NCBI GenBank assembly: GCA_963663665.2
Contig: CAXXKP010000009.1
Span: 310,001 to 374,000, forward strand
Origin: SABI01 sp963663665
Lineage (GTDB): Bacteria > Spirochaetota > Spirochaetia > Sphaerochaetales > Sphaerochaetaceae
Reading direction: 5' to 3'
DNA length: 64,000 nt
Positions 52,893 through 61,566 of the stretch are shown in pieces. The notes below the pieces were generated by a model, which saw nothing but the letters and a program-made list of their open reading frames with translations, did not search any database and was not told where the DNA came from. The number at the start of each line of letters is the position of its first letter. The first letter of the stretch is position 1. A program made the position numbers and the translations under genes.

Positions 52893-54146
52893 TTAGTTCG
52901 ATTCATCCCAAAAATCTTGGAGCTTTTGAGTCACTTCTTTCGCTGACATCGCACCAATCATATAAGCTTGTAGATTTCCTCCAAGGAAATCAAAATATCC
53001 AAGCGGAGCAATGGTGTGAATCCAGCTATTGGTTAAGCCTTTCGTAAGATAGGTACTAGCATCATTTGCAAGATACCCTTTGATAGATTTATCAGTCTTA
53101 CAACCAGGTACAGCACCAACACCTTCGCTCATCCAATACTGTCCCATATCAGAAGATAGAATATACTCTGCATATTCTTTAGCAAGCTCAAGATTCTTTG
53201 AATCTTTGTTTACAATATACGTCCAGTTACAAGATGACAAGAGTGTAGCATCATTTGAGTCATTCCCCACAGGGAAAGGAAGGAAGGCAAGATTTGCATT
53301 AGGGTTGAAAGAATCTAATGCCGACTGTGCCCAGTCACCCATATGAATAATTGCTGCTTGATTATTTGCAATCTTATTTTCAGAAGTTTCCCAATCAACT
53401 TCGAGAGGCTTATTAATACCATATTTCATAGTAAGATCTAGGAATCTGAACAAGTTCTGGAAATTTTTCATATCAGCAAATTTCAACTGCCCGTTATTTA
53501 TTTTCTCTACAACTCCAGGAGCATCTAAAGACTTATCCATCATAAAATGTGTAGCAACTTGTGCAAGTACCCAAGTTTCTTTTGAGGCGAGAGCAAATGC
53601 TGGAATACCTTTCTGTTCTAATTTAATACAAGCTTGTTCAAGTTCATCAAGCGTAGATGGAAGTGTTGTGATTCCAGCTTGTGTAAACAAATCCTTGTTA
53701 TAAATCAAACCCATGTTTTCGAACGTCCAAGGTAATGACATGACATTTCCTTGAGCATCCATTCCAGTCTTAAGTGCTGATTCCTTGAATTTTGCAAGGG
53801 TAGATGAGTCGTTAGACCAATCATATGCATATTCATAGTAGTTTCTTGCCTGTGTTCCTGATTCTACATCGAAAACGTCAGGAACATCATTTGAATTAAC
53901 CCTTGACTGAAGAAGTGCTTGAGCATCATTGGCTGCATGTTGGACTTCAATCCGCACTCCAGGATGAGTAGCTTCAAAATCCTTAACCATGTCTGCATAT
54001 TCTTCTAGACCATACGCATGAGCATCAAAGACTTGAAGAACTATCTCTCCAGAGGCTTTGCCAGTGTTCTCTTGTTGACCTGATGCCCACGATACACTGG
54101 CAATCACACATACCAGAACCGCAACCATTAACAACCTTTTTTTCAT
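52893..54146 (-). CDS. ABC sugar transporter substrate-binding protein, second system
   Basis: About 417 residues from the ATG at 54146 (AGGGGG upstream); a TTG 15 bases earlier is the alternative. The signal peptide is KKRLLMVAVLVCVIASVSWA, then SGQQENTGK, the spirochaete-style mature start. Family-1 binding-protein features: ATHPGVRIEVQHAANDAQAL, LIYNKDLFTQAGI, LSSDMGQYWMSEGVGAVPG. Probable ligand: a sugar or inositol handled by the linked dehydrogenase and isomerase. Confidence 0.9.
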   Translation of the reverse strand: MKKRLLMVAVLVCVIASVSWASGQQENTGKASGEIVLQVFDAHAYGLEEYADMVKDFEATHPGVRIEVQHAANDAQALLQSRVNSNDVPDVFDVESGTQARNYYEYAYDWSNDSSTLAKFKESALKTGMDAQGNVMSLPWTFENMGLIYNKDLFTQAGITTLPSTLDELEQACIKLEQKGIPAFALASKETWVLAQVATHFMMDKSLDAPGVVEKINNGQLKFADMKNFQNLFRFLDLTMKYGINKPLEVDWETSENKIANNQAAIIHMGDWAQSALDSFNPNANLAFLPFPVGNDSNDATLLSSCNWTYIVNKDSKNLELAKEYAEYILSSDMGQYWMSEGVGAVPGCKTDKSIKGYLANDASTYLTKGLTNSWIHTIAPLGYFDFLGGNLQAYMIGAMSAKEVTQKLQDFWDESN

Positions 54147-54189
54147 ATTTCCCCCTTTCAACCACTCTTTTCAAGAAGTTGATTGTCTC

Positions 54190-55200
54190 TTATTCCCCAA
54201 TGAGTCTTTGCTCTTCAAATACGAGCCTAACTGCCTCGACTCCATCCTCCAAAGTAGCTTGTTCAATGGGTTTATTATCAAGCAAACATTCTACAAAGTA
54301 TTTTATTTCAGTATAATACGGTCCAATGTTTGCAATATTTATATCTGTAGTTCCAGTATGCGTATATTCAGGTTCAATAGTTATGGGAACAATAGCTCCT
54401 TCTCTGTCATGAAAAAGTAGAGAAGAGGTCGCATTACTGTTAAAAATAAGAGTTCCTTGATCAAAGGCAGCCTGAAAATAGGCTTCAAAATCTCTTGAAG
54501 GGGACATATCCCAAAGTCCTTCTGCAATGGCAGGAATCGACCCGTACTGGAATTTTGTCTTAACATGGTGTACTAACCCGTTATCTCTTCTATCAACTTC
54601 CACTTCCATCGTATCAGGTTTCCCCAGCAGGTAATGAAGAAAATCGACATCATGTACATGAAGGTCCAACATAACAGAACCACTCTTTTTTACATCATGA
54701 AACCAATCTTCAAAGCCCCAAAGAACGTCACCACCTTTTCGGCCCATTTCTATTGCGTTCAATTTTCCATATTTCTTTGACTCAAAGACGTTTTTTAGAT
54801 ACTTATATTCTTCAAAAAACCGCAACACATGTCCAATCATGACTTTAGCCCCTGTGCGATTCTGGGCTTCAAGAAGTAGTTTACAATCTTCCTCGGTAAT
54901 ACAGACTGGTTTCTCGATCAACACGTCTAGCCCTTTATCCATTGCTTTCACAGCGTGACTAGTATGTAAATAGCTTGGCAGACAAATATGAACAACATCA
55001 ACTTGTGCTTGATCTATCAAATCAAAACCTTGTGTATATTCTTCTGAATTGGGCCATAATTCTTTTGCTTTCTTTAAAAAATCCTCTCGGCAGTCAGCTA
55101 GAGCAACAACCTCAATATCAAATTCTTTAGATATCGCCTTCAGAGCTTTATTATGGGTATCCCCAATTCCGCCACACCCTATTAAACCAATTTTCAACAA
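54190..55200 (-). CDS. Gfo/Idh/MocA-family NAD(P)-dependent oxidoreductase
   Basis: 336 residues. The Rossmann site is LKIGLIGCGGIGDTHNKAL, and the catalytic EKP motif is present (DVLIEKPVCITEED), followed by GHVLRFFEEYKYLK and SGSVMLDLHVHDVDFLHYLLG with the conserved Asp/His. The family oxidises sugars or inositols. It starts at a TTG (55200) with AAAGGAG 9 bases upstream. It is the first gene of the operon and lies just after a consensus promoter. Confidence 0.9.
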   Translation of the reverse strand: MLKIGLIGCGGIGDTHNKALKAISKEFDIEVVALADCREDFLKKAKELWPNSEEYTQGFDLIDQAQVDVVHICLPSYLHTSHAVKAMDKGLDVLIEKPVCITEEDCKLLLEAQNRTGAKVMIGHVLRFFEEYKYLKNVFESKKYGKLNAIEMGRKGGDVLWGFEDWFHDVKKSGSVMLDLHVHDVDFLHYLLGKPDTMEVEVDRRDNGLVHHVKTKFQYGSIPAIAEGLWDMSPSRDFEAYFQAAFDQGTLIFNSNATSSLLFHDREGAIVPITIEPEYTHTGTTDINIANIGPYYTEIKYFVECLLDNKPIEQATLEDGVEAVRLVFEEQRLIGE

Positions 55201-55211
55201 TCCAAGCTCCT

Positions 55212-55277
55212 TTAATTAATTAGTCCACTGCCTTAATTAATTAAGTAAATTATATTCTCGTTGTTATTAGCTGTCAA
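55212..55277 (-). promoter_or_regulatory. Consensus promoter overlaid by a duplicated TTAATTAATTA operator
   Basis: Read leftward, TTGACA (55272-55277), a 17-base spacer and TATAAT (55249-55254) match the sigma-70 consensus exactly. Two identical copies of TTAATTAATTA (55212-55222 and 55233-55243) lie 21 bases apart, two helical turns, covering the expected start of transcription. The ROK regulator encoded just upstream is the likely ligand, by context. Confidence 0.75.
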
Positions 55278-55383
55278 TGTTTTTTTTAAAAAATAATTTA
55301 TTACATGTAACTGCTAACAATAAATATAATTAGCATATCTGATGTTGATATTTTACATCATATACTTGTATTTTGGAGAATTC

Positions 55384-56589
55384 TCAACCAATGAATATTT
55401 CGTTTTTGAACGTATCAGAGAAATCATAATAAGTATCAAAAAAATATCGCATTGAGCCTTTTAGATAGGAATTTGAATCTAAATTCGTATATCGGATAAT
55501 CGTATGATCTGTCATCTGGCTAAAGCCTTGGGAATGCAAAGCCTCCTGAACTTTAGAGAGGAAATATTTCCCTAAGTGCTGGGATTTACCACCCAAAACA
55601 ATAAGTCTGGGGTTAACACTCACGATGACATTCCTTAAGGCTTGTGCAAAATCAAGAGCAAGGGAAGTCACTACCTGCTGGGCAATCGTATCCCCAGCTT
55701 TGATGGCAGAACCTAAAGCCTCATACGTCAAATTTTCGGGAAGAATTTTCAAAGACTCTGGAGCAAACGATTTGTATCGATTTAATAAATTCCCCTCTCC
55801 TATCTCATTCTCTAAACATCCATGGTTTCCACAAGCACATTTGACCCCATTAGGATTAATTGAATAATGACCAAATTGGGTAAACGAGCCATTTGCCTTA
55901 CCAAGCATTTTCCCTTGAATAAACAGTGTGGCACCAATGCCAAGGTTGAAGTTGATGAAAGCATAGTTCATCTCATTGATTTTAGTATACACTTTCTCAG
56001 CATATGCATAGCAAGCCGTATCCTGCAAAACAGCTAAAGGGTATTCCTTACAAGCAAGGTGCACTTGTGAATATAGATGACGGGCATCAGTATCATGAAT
56101 GCCCAAAGTAGTTGAATAGAGGACGTTATGCATGGAATCAATCATACCTGGCAATACGAGACAGCAACCAAGAATTTTTCCCAGATATGCTTTTCTTTTA
56201 CAAACAGTTTTAATGAACTTCACTGTCAAAGGAATGAATTGGTCTTTGTTTGTAATCTTCTCTGTAGAAGAAAATGCTGTGTTTCCAACGATATCGATGA
56301 TATTGAATTCTATGGTATTTCTGTTCCAACTAATTACCGAAATAAAATGGCTTTTCTCTTTAACAACTAGGGTATTCGGCTTTCTTCCAACATTATTGGT
56401 TATTTGCTTCCCTGTATCATCAATAAATTCCCTCCGCATAAGTTCTTCCACAAGAGAAGAGATAGTCGTCTTACTCAAGGATAATCTTTTTGCAATTTCC
56501 ACACGAGAAATTCCCGATTCATTCCAAATGAGAGAAAAAACGGCTTTCATGTTCTTTGATTTTATTACTTGTTGGTTCAACAGTTCCAA
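55384..56589 (-). CDS. ROK-family transcriptional regulator (NagC/XylR type)
   Basis: 401 residues from a TTG at 56589 with GGGGAGA upstream. The N-terminal winged helix SRVEIAKRLSLSKTTISSLVEELM is followed by a ROK sugar-kinase-like domain with the zinc motif CACGNHGCLENEIGEG and VNPRLIVLGGKS. The DxGxT ATP-loop typical of kinases is not obvious, as expected for a repressor. It is oriented with the sugar operon and separated from it by the promoter/operator region. It probably represses it until a sugar binds. Confidence 0.9.
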   Translation of the reverse strand: MELLNQQVIKSKNMKAVFSLIWNESGISRVEIAKRLSLSKTTISSLVEELMRREFIDDTGKQITNNVGRKPNTLVVKEKSHFISVISWNRNTIEFNIIDIVGNTAFSSTEKITNKDQFIPLTVKFIKTVCKRKAYLGKILGCCLVLPGMIDSMHNVLYSTTLGIHDTDARHLYSQVHLACKEYPLAVLQDTACYAYAEKVYTKINEMNYAFINFNLGIGATLFIQGKMLGKANGSFTQFGHYSINPNGVKCACGNHGCLENEIGEGNLLNRYKSFAPESLKILPENLTYEALGSAIKAGDTIAQQVVTSLALDFAQALRNVIVSVNPRLIVLGGKSQHLGKYFLSKVQEALHSQGFSQMTDHTIIRYTNLDSNSYLKGSMRYFFDTYYDFSDTFKNEIFIG

Positions 56590-56979
56590 TGCAGTTCTCC
56601 CCGAAAAATATTCCTACTTGCCACGAGCACCATCTGCTCAACTTGACTAAAGATTTTTGATTATAGCACATTTTATCTTTGTTTTTTTATTTATATAAAA
56701 TAGTCTCCTTTTTCTGGTTATCTTCATATAGATACTACTATTGGATAAATAGCTTTGCTACCTATCACTGTTGCTCTCACTTATTATGTTCTAAATGTGT
56801 AAATTGAAAATATTTGCATTCTTTGATTTATTCTCTTTTTTTCTTATTTCAAAGAGATCTGATAGAGATCGATTAATCTCTTACTTGATATTATTATCGC
56901 TGGCATTCAATCTTTTATTATTCATTACTTCCCATAAATTTAGTAACTAATTTTGATTTAGCATGTTAAAATATATTAG
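56590..56979. other. Divergent intergenic region upstream of the ROK regulator
   Basis: AT-rich, no gene recognised. It should carry the ROK gene promoter on the minus strand. An open frame at 56132-56650 (plus) is the antisense shadow of the ROK gene. Confidence 0.4.
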
Positions 56980-57008
56980 TTTACATACTAAAATATTACT
57001 TGTATAAA
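56980..57008 (+). promoter_or_regulatory. Promoter of the membrane redox operon
   Basis: TTTACA (56980-56985), a 17-base spacer and TATAAA (57003-57008). An inverted repeat TTAGT-6-ACTAA (56976-56991) overlaps the -35, a possible repressor site with no assigned protein. Confidence 0.5.
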
Positions 57009-57055
57009 TGGGTATTTTTCTCATATTCTAAGGGTCTACAATCGAAGGAGATGAT

Positions 57056-57562
57056 ATGTTCAAAAAAATTGAAATGTGTTTGGTTATCCTCATGCTTGCT
57101 ACTATAGCCTTATTTGCTGATGGAACCGACGCTACAACTACAGAAAAGAAACCATTGATTGATATATCGGCATTCAATAATTATATTCAAGGTCCTGATG
57201 GTTATCAACTGCTTTCCACAACTCATGATGTCCTAGGCTATAGTTCCGTCCTATTAGGGTTGGCGGCAGGATTGAGTTCTCCCCTATTATTAGATTTGGA
57301 TGAGGATATCCATGGATTCATTGGCGGAGCAGCCACTACTGCAGCGATGTTAAATATAGGGGTGGGGTTCCTTAATTATGGGAATCGTCTCACGACTTCA
57401 AAAGGATTGTTCACCAAAGACAATATCCATATTGTGATGGGAATCACAGGAGGAATTTTAATGCTGGTGGCAAGTGTGACTGCAGAATCTGACTTCCACC
57501 CTATCATCGCAGGTCTTGGTACCGGCTTGATGGGTGCTTCAATAGTATTTCAATTATTCTAA
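57056..57562 (+). CDS. Exported four-helix membrane protein, possible b-type haem protein
   Basis: 168 residues. A signal peptide (IEMCLVILMLATIALFA) precedes a short extracytoplasmic segment and four membrane helices. Histidines sit near helix ends or inside helices (TTHDVLGYSS, DEDIHGFIGG, KDNIHIVMGI, DFHPIIAGL), a spacing reminiscent of cytochrome b561-like bundles, though I cannot assign a known family. It is the first gene of a unit with a secreted protein and a ferric-reductase-like enzyme. GAAGGAG precedes the ATG. Confidence 0.6.
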   Translation: MFKKIEMCLVILMLATIALFADGTDATTTEKKPLIDISAFNNYIQGPDGYQLLSTTHDVLGYSSVLLGLAAGLSSPLLLDLDEDIHGFIGGAATTAAMLNIGVGFLNYGNRLTTSKGLFTKDNIHIVMGITGGILMLVASVTAESDFHPIIAGLGTGLMGASIVFQLF

Positions 57563-57576
57563 GGGAGAATTATGTA

Positions 57577-58059
57577 ATGAAAAGAATTTTTATGCTTCTT
57601 ACGATCCTGTTAATTTCGTTTACAGTTTTTGCAGCTTCTGTGACAGTAGTATACCTCGATAGAAGTGAGACAAACTTGGAAGCAAGTAGCTTCATTAAGA
57701 AGCAAGCAAAAAGCAATAGGCTCTCCTATAAATTCTCCTTTGTCTCCAAATTAAGTGGATTAAAAGGGGACGAAAAGGTAGTCGTGATTCTCAATTCAGG
57801 CATGAGGGAAGGAACGGATCCTAGGATTTCAACATATCTTAATTCCGTTCAAAATAAAGATGCTGTAATTTTAGTGAATTTATATTCTATAGGAAATAAT
57901 ATCTTAATGAATTCTGTAACATCAGCAAATTCAGTGAACAATGTAGATGAAATTTCAGCGGCATCACAATGGCAAGATAGGAATAAAGCTGTTCAAACGA
58001 TGCATAAACAATGGACAGCTGAATTATTCAGATTGATACAAATTAAGCAGGCATTATGA
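57577..58059 (+). CDS. Exported protein of unknown function, flavodoxin-like outline
   Basis: 160 residues. Signal peptide KRIFMLLTILLISFTVFAA, then alternating strands and helices (VTVVYLDRSETN, EKVVVILNSGMREGTD, DAVILVNLYSIGNNI). The outline resembles a flavodoxin-like alpha/beta fold, but the phosphate-binding loop is not clear. It lies between the haem-like membrane protein and the flavin reductase and overlaps the latter by 4 bases. A role as an extracytoplasmic redox partner is inference. Confidence 0.55.
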   Translation: MKRIFMLLTILLISFTVFAASVTVVYLDRSETNLEASSFIKKQAKSNRLSYKFSFVSKLSGLKGDEKVVVILNSGMREGTDPRISTYLNSVQNKDAVILVNLYSIGNNILMNSVTSANSVNNVDEISAASQWQDRNKAVQTMHKQWTAELFRLIQIKQAL

Positions 58060-59336
58060 TGATTATATTACTTATTTTACTTTATGGAATAATTCCAGGA
58101 ATTCAATTCACTCTGTTCATGATGGATCTTCCTTTTTTTGGAATCATAGATTCGGTAAATTATTTCTTAGCAATCTTTACCTATTATTTCATCCTCAATC
58201 ATATTCTTATCACTATAAAACTACCTTTTTTCCAGAAACTCTTTCCGTATGATCGTATGGTCAAGTTTCATGTAGTAAGTGGGACACTCATCATTACGAG
58301 TATCTATTGGCATGCGCTTTATAAGCTAATAATTGGGAAAGAAATAGAATTCCTTTCTTGGACGATACTTGTTTTGTTCTCATTGTTGTACTTTACTGCT
58401 ATTCTTTGGATTGAGGCTCCAGGAACTCGGCATCTTCGACGCAAAATATTGAAGCGGATCGGAAAAAAACATTTTGCACCATATGATCTATTGAAATCAT
58501 TTCATGGCTATGCATTTCTAGCACTTGGATTTCTAGGATACCTGCATATTCGTGATGCTGGTGTAACAGATAGTAGCTATGCTTTTGCTTCATTATATCC
58601 TCTAATCCATCTAGTGATCATAGGTATTTTGGTTTTATATTCCCGTTTAAGAAAATTCCGACTTCCTCGCTTAAGACTAGTAAAAAATCAACAAGTTAAT
58701 GATGTAAATATCCTAACATTTACGCCCGAAGGAACAAAGAAAATTGCATATAGAGCAGGACAATTCGGATATATAAGATGGAAAACCCCAGGATTACCTG
58801 CAGAAGAACATCCTTTTTCATTTCTTTCGTGCCCTACGAACCCTGAAATTTCATTGGGAATCAAAGTACTAGGTGATTTCACAGAAACCAGTGCGAAAGT
58901 AGAAGTAGGAAGCATTGCACGTATTAATGGAGGATTTGGTAATTTCATTCCAAATTTCAATGAAGAAAAAGTTTGTCTCATTGGTTCTGGAATTGGAATT
59001 GTTCCAATTCTCAGCTTGTTGAAAGATATGCAAAATCATAAACTTGAGAAAAAGGTGTTATGTTTCCTTGCAGTGAATACTCGAGAAGATTTGCTTATAG
59101 AAGAAGAGATAAAGAAAATAGCTGCAATGACACCCAACTTGGAATTGCGGATTCTAATTTTTCAAGAAGATGGTATTCTTTATTCCTCTGATTTCTTTAA
59201 AGAATCGATCGATAACCCGAAGGAATATTCCTATTATTTGTGTTCATCCATGCCTGTGAGAACAATTGTACTTACGGCATTACATCAAATTGAAGTTTCT
59301 CATCACCAATTTCACTTTGAGGCATTTTCTTACTGA
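58056..59336 (+). CDS. Ferric-reductase/NADPH-oxidase-like transmembrane flavoprotein
   Basis: 426 residues. Six or so membrane segments to about residue 205 contain paired histidines suited to haem b binding (FHVVSGTLIITSIYWHAL and SFHGYAFLALGFLGYLHI). The cytoplasmic part has an FAD-binding region (YRAGQFGYIRW, EEHPFSFLSCP) and an NAD(P)-binding segment VCLIGSGIGIVPILSLL. Enzymes of this type move electrons from cytoplasmic NAD(P)H to haem and an outside acceptor such as ferric iron, flavin or a partner protein. The two upstream exported proteins are probable partners. Confidence 0.85.
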   Translation: MMIILLILLYGIIPGIQFTLFMMDLPFFGIIDSVNYFLAIFTYYFILNHILITIKLPFFQKLFPYDRMVKFHVVSGTLIITSIYWHALYKLIIGKEIEFLSWTILVLFSLLYFTAILWIEAPGTRHLRRKILKRIGKKHFAPYDLLKSFHGYAFLALGFLGYLHIRDAGVTDSSYAFASLYPLIHLVIIGILVLYSRLRKFRLPRLRLVKNQQVNDVNILTFTPEGTKKIAYRAGQFGYIRWKTPGLPAEEHPFSFLSCPTNPEISLGIKVLGDFTETSAKVEVGSIARINGGFGNFIPNFNEEKVCLIGSGIGIVPILSLLKDMQNHKLEKKVLCFLAVNTREDLLIEEEIKKIAAMTPNLELRILIFQEDGILYSSDFFKESIDNPKEYSYYLCSSMPVRTIVLTALHQIEVSHHQFHFEAFSY

Positions 59337-59475
59337 TTCTGTAGAATTGTGCACTACGTTTTCAGCAGATCAAGTAAAATCTGAGATAAAAAGTAATAGA
59401 GAATATTCTTTTACCTACATTTCACTGTGCAGTATCTTATTCATGATGTACTATTGAAAAACCGGAGGTTCTTCA

Positions 59476-60792
59476 ATGCAGGATTCACGAAAAGCAATAA
59501 TTTCTTGGTCAATGTATGATTGGGCGAACAGTGCCTTTGCAACGACAGTTATGGCAGGATTCTTTCCTATATTCTTCAGTTCCTATTGGTCGATAGAACA
59601 TACGGCACAACAAAGCACGTTTTATCTTGGCTTAGCCAACTCCCTTGAAGCTGTCTTGGTGGCAATACTTGCTCCGATTCTCGGGGCAATTGCTGATAAA
59701 GGTAGCTATAAAAAACGTTTTCTTATCTTCTTCACATTTATTGGTTGTGTTATGACGATGGGCCTCTGGTTTGTGCAAGCAGGTATGTGGCCCCTTGCTG
59801 TGATCTATTATATTATTGCTACAGTTGGTTTCTCTGGGTCCATCATTTTCTACGATTCTTTACTCCCTGCTGTTGCCTCTGAAAAGAAAGTTGATTTTGT
59901 CTCTTCTTTGGGCTATGGAATGGGGTATATTGGTGGAGGACTCCTCTTCCTCATCAACGTTCTAATGTATCTCAATCCACAAATGTTTGGTTTTGTTGAC
60001 GAAGTTGCAGCTGTAAAAGCTTCTTTTGTTTCCGTAGGGATTTGGTGGGGTCTTTTCACTATACCACTCGTCATTTTTGTAAAAGAGCCTCAAAACGCTG
60101 TCAAAAGTCACTCAGGAAAAGTAATCAAAGAAGGGCTCATACAACTTGCTCACACCTTTAAGGCTGTGAAAGATTTAAAGGTCGTAGGCATTTTCCTTCT
60201 TGCTTATTGGTTCTATATAGACGGAGTTGATACTATCATTCGCATGGCTGTAGATTATGGGACCGCTATAGGATTCCCTGCTTCATCTCTAATCGTAGCG
60301 CTTTTAATAACCCAATTTGTAGCATTCCCCTCAGCAATTGCATATAATCTTCTAGGAAAACGATGGGGTGTAAAAAAAGCTCTTCTTGTTGCAATTGTAG
60401 CCTATGGGCTTATTGCGATTCTTGGATATTTCATGTCTGAGACATGGCATTTTTATGCTTTAGCAATTATGATTGGACTCTTCCAAGGAGGGATTCAGGC
60501 TCTCAGCAGAAGTTATTATACTCGTCTCATTCCTACTGAATTCGCTGCAGAGTTTTTTGGATTCTATAATATGCTTGGGAAATTTGCAGCTATCATTGGA
60601 CCAGTTCTTATTGGCGTTGTGACTATCACCACAGGAAGTAACCGTCTTGGTATCCTTTCTATAATAATATTGTTCATCATTGGAGGATTTCTTCTCACAA
60701 AGGTGGATGAGAAAGAGGGTGAAGAAGCCTTGGAATCATTCAGGACTAGTATGACAGCAAAAGCACTAAAAGATGCAAACAAGGAAATTTGA
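59476..60792 (+). CDS. UMF1/Atg22-type MFS transporter
   Basis: 438 residues with 12 membrane segments. The opening SWSMYDWANSAFATTVMAGFFPIFF is the signature of the UMF1 (vacuole effluxer Atg22-like) family. Also present are PILGAIADKGSYKKRFL and GLFQGGIQALSRSYYTRLIP. The bacterial substrate is unknown; amino acids or other small solutes are suggested by the yeast relative. GGAGG precedes the ATG. Confidence 0.9.
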   Translation: MQDSRKAIISWSMYDWANSAFATTVMAGFFPIFFSSYWSIEHTAQQSTFYLGLANSLEAVLVAILAPILGAIADKGSYKKRFLIFFTFIGCVMTMGLWFVQAGMWPLAVIYYIIATVGFSGSIIFYDSLLPAVASEKKVDFVSSLGYGMGYIGGGLLFLINVLMYLNPQMFGFVDEVAAVKASFVSVGIWWGLFTIPLVIFVKEPQNAVKSHSGKVIKEGLIQLAHTFKAVKDLKVVGIFLLAYWFYIDGVDTIIRMAVDYGTAIGFPASSLIVALLITQFVAFPSAIAYNLLGKRWGVKKALLVAIVAYGLIAILGYFMSETWHFYALAIMIGLFQGGIQALSRSYYTRLIPTEFAAEFFGFYNMLGKFAAIIGPVLIGVVTITTGSNRLGILSIIILFIIGGFLLTKVDEKEGEEALESFRTSMTAKALKDANKEI

Positions 60793-60961
60793 TTTTTAAT
60801 GAATAGATATAGAGAAGAGGATATACAGTAGTAATTAAGTATACCTGGTTTCATCATCTCCTATATACGAAGAAATCTTTAATATCACAATTTTATTAAT
60901 CGGGTCAATTCATTGTAGCGTTCAATTCAACACGGTATTATACTATGTTAAGGATGTATAT

Positions 60962-61444
60962 ATGGAAAAGAAAGACCAGATTGAAAATTGTTTTGATGTA
61001 ATTGCAGAAGTTGCGAATACCCTATGCCAAGCTTTTGTTGGAGATGGTGATATTATGAACCTCTATCTTGGTCAAATCTCAACCCCTCTCCAACTTGCAT
61101 TATTCAAACCGTTTTGTTTTGAAACTGCAGTTTTGATGGTCGCTTTATTAGGAGATAGGCATCCCACTGTGAAAAAGAATCTTCTTGAACAAACACAACT
61201 TGATGCACAAGAGATTGGTATTCTTGAAGAATCTTGTGTCCAAGAAAGGCTTGATTACTATTCTCGTAATAATGATCAATTAGTTTGCTATAGTTCGCTT
61301 TGTTTGGATATGGGAATCTCAATAGCTAATAAGTATGATCTATCGTCCGAGGATAGAAATAAAAGGCTCCAATCAAATGTAACCTGGAAGGTTGCTTTGT
61401 ATGATGCTATAGAGCAGATAAAACAGACAGAAGAGAACCTTTAG
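60962..61444 (+). CDS. Small soluble protein of unknown function
   Basis: 160 residues, no signal peptide or membrane segment, mostly helical by composition. Short recognisable stretches such as FVGDGDIMNLYLGQISTPLQ and ALLGDRHPTVKKNLLEQ do not point me to a family. AAGGA precedes the ATG. It stands alone between the MFS gene and the nuclease pair. Confidence 0.65.
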   Translation: MEKKDQIENCFDVIAEVANTLCQAFVGDGDIMNLYLGQISTPLQLALFKPFCFETAVLMVALLGDRHPTVKKNLLEQTQLDAQEIGILEESCVQERLDYYSRNNDQLVCYSSLCLDMGISIANKYDLSSEDRNKRLQSNVTWKVALYDAIEQIKQTEENL

Positions 61445-61566
61445 ATTGTGGTTATTAAATTCAATCATCCGCTTTTTCCATTAAATACCCAATATCTGTA
61501 TAAAACAGCTTTACATAGTATGGTATACTCGAAGAATAAGATTATTCTTGCCTTAGGGAGAAGATG

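Noticed and set aside
56132..56650. Plus-strand open frame of 172 codons opposite the ROK gene
   Set aside because: It lies antisense to a clearly conserved ROK protein and its composition follows that gene; it is a shadow.
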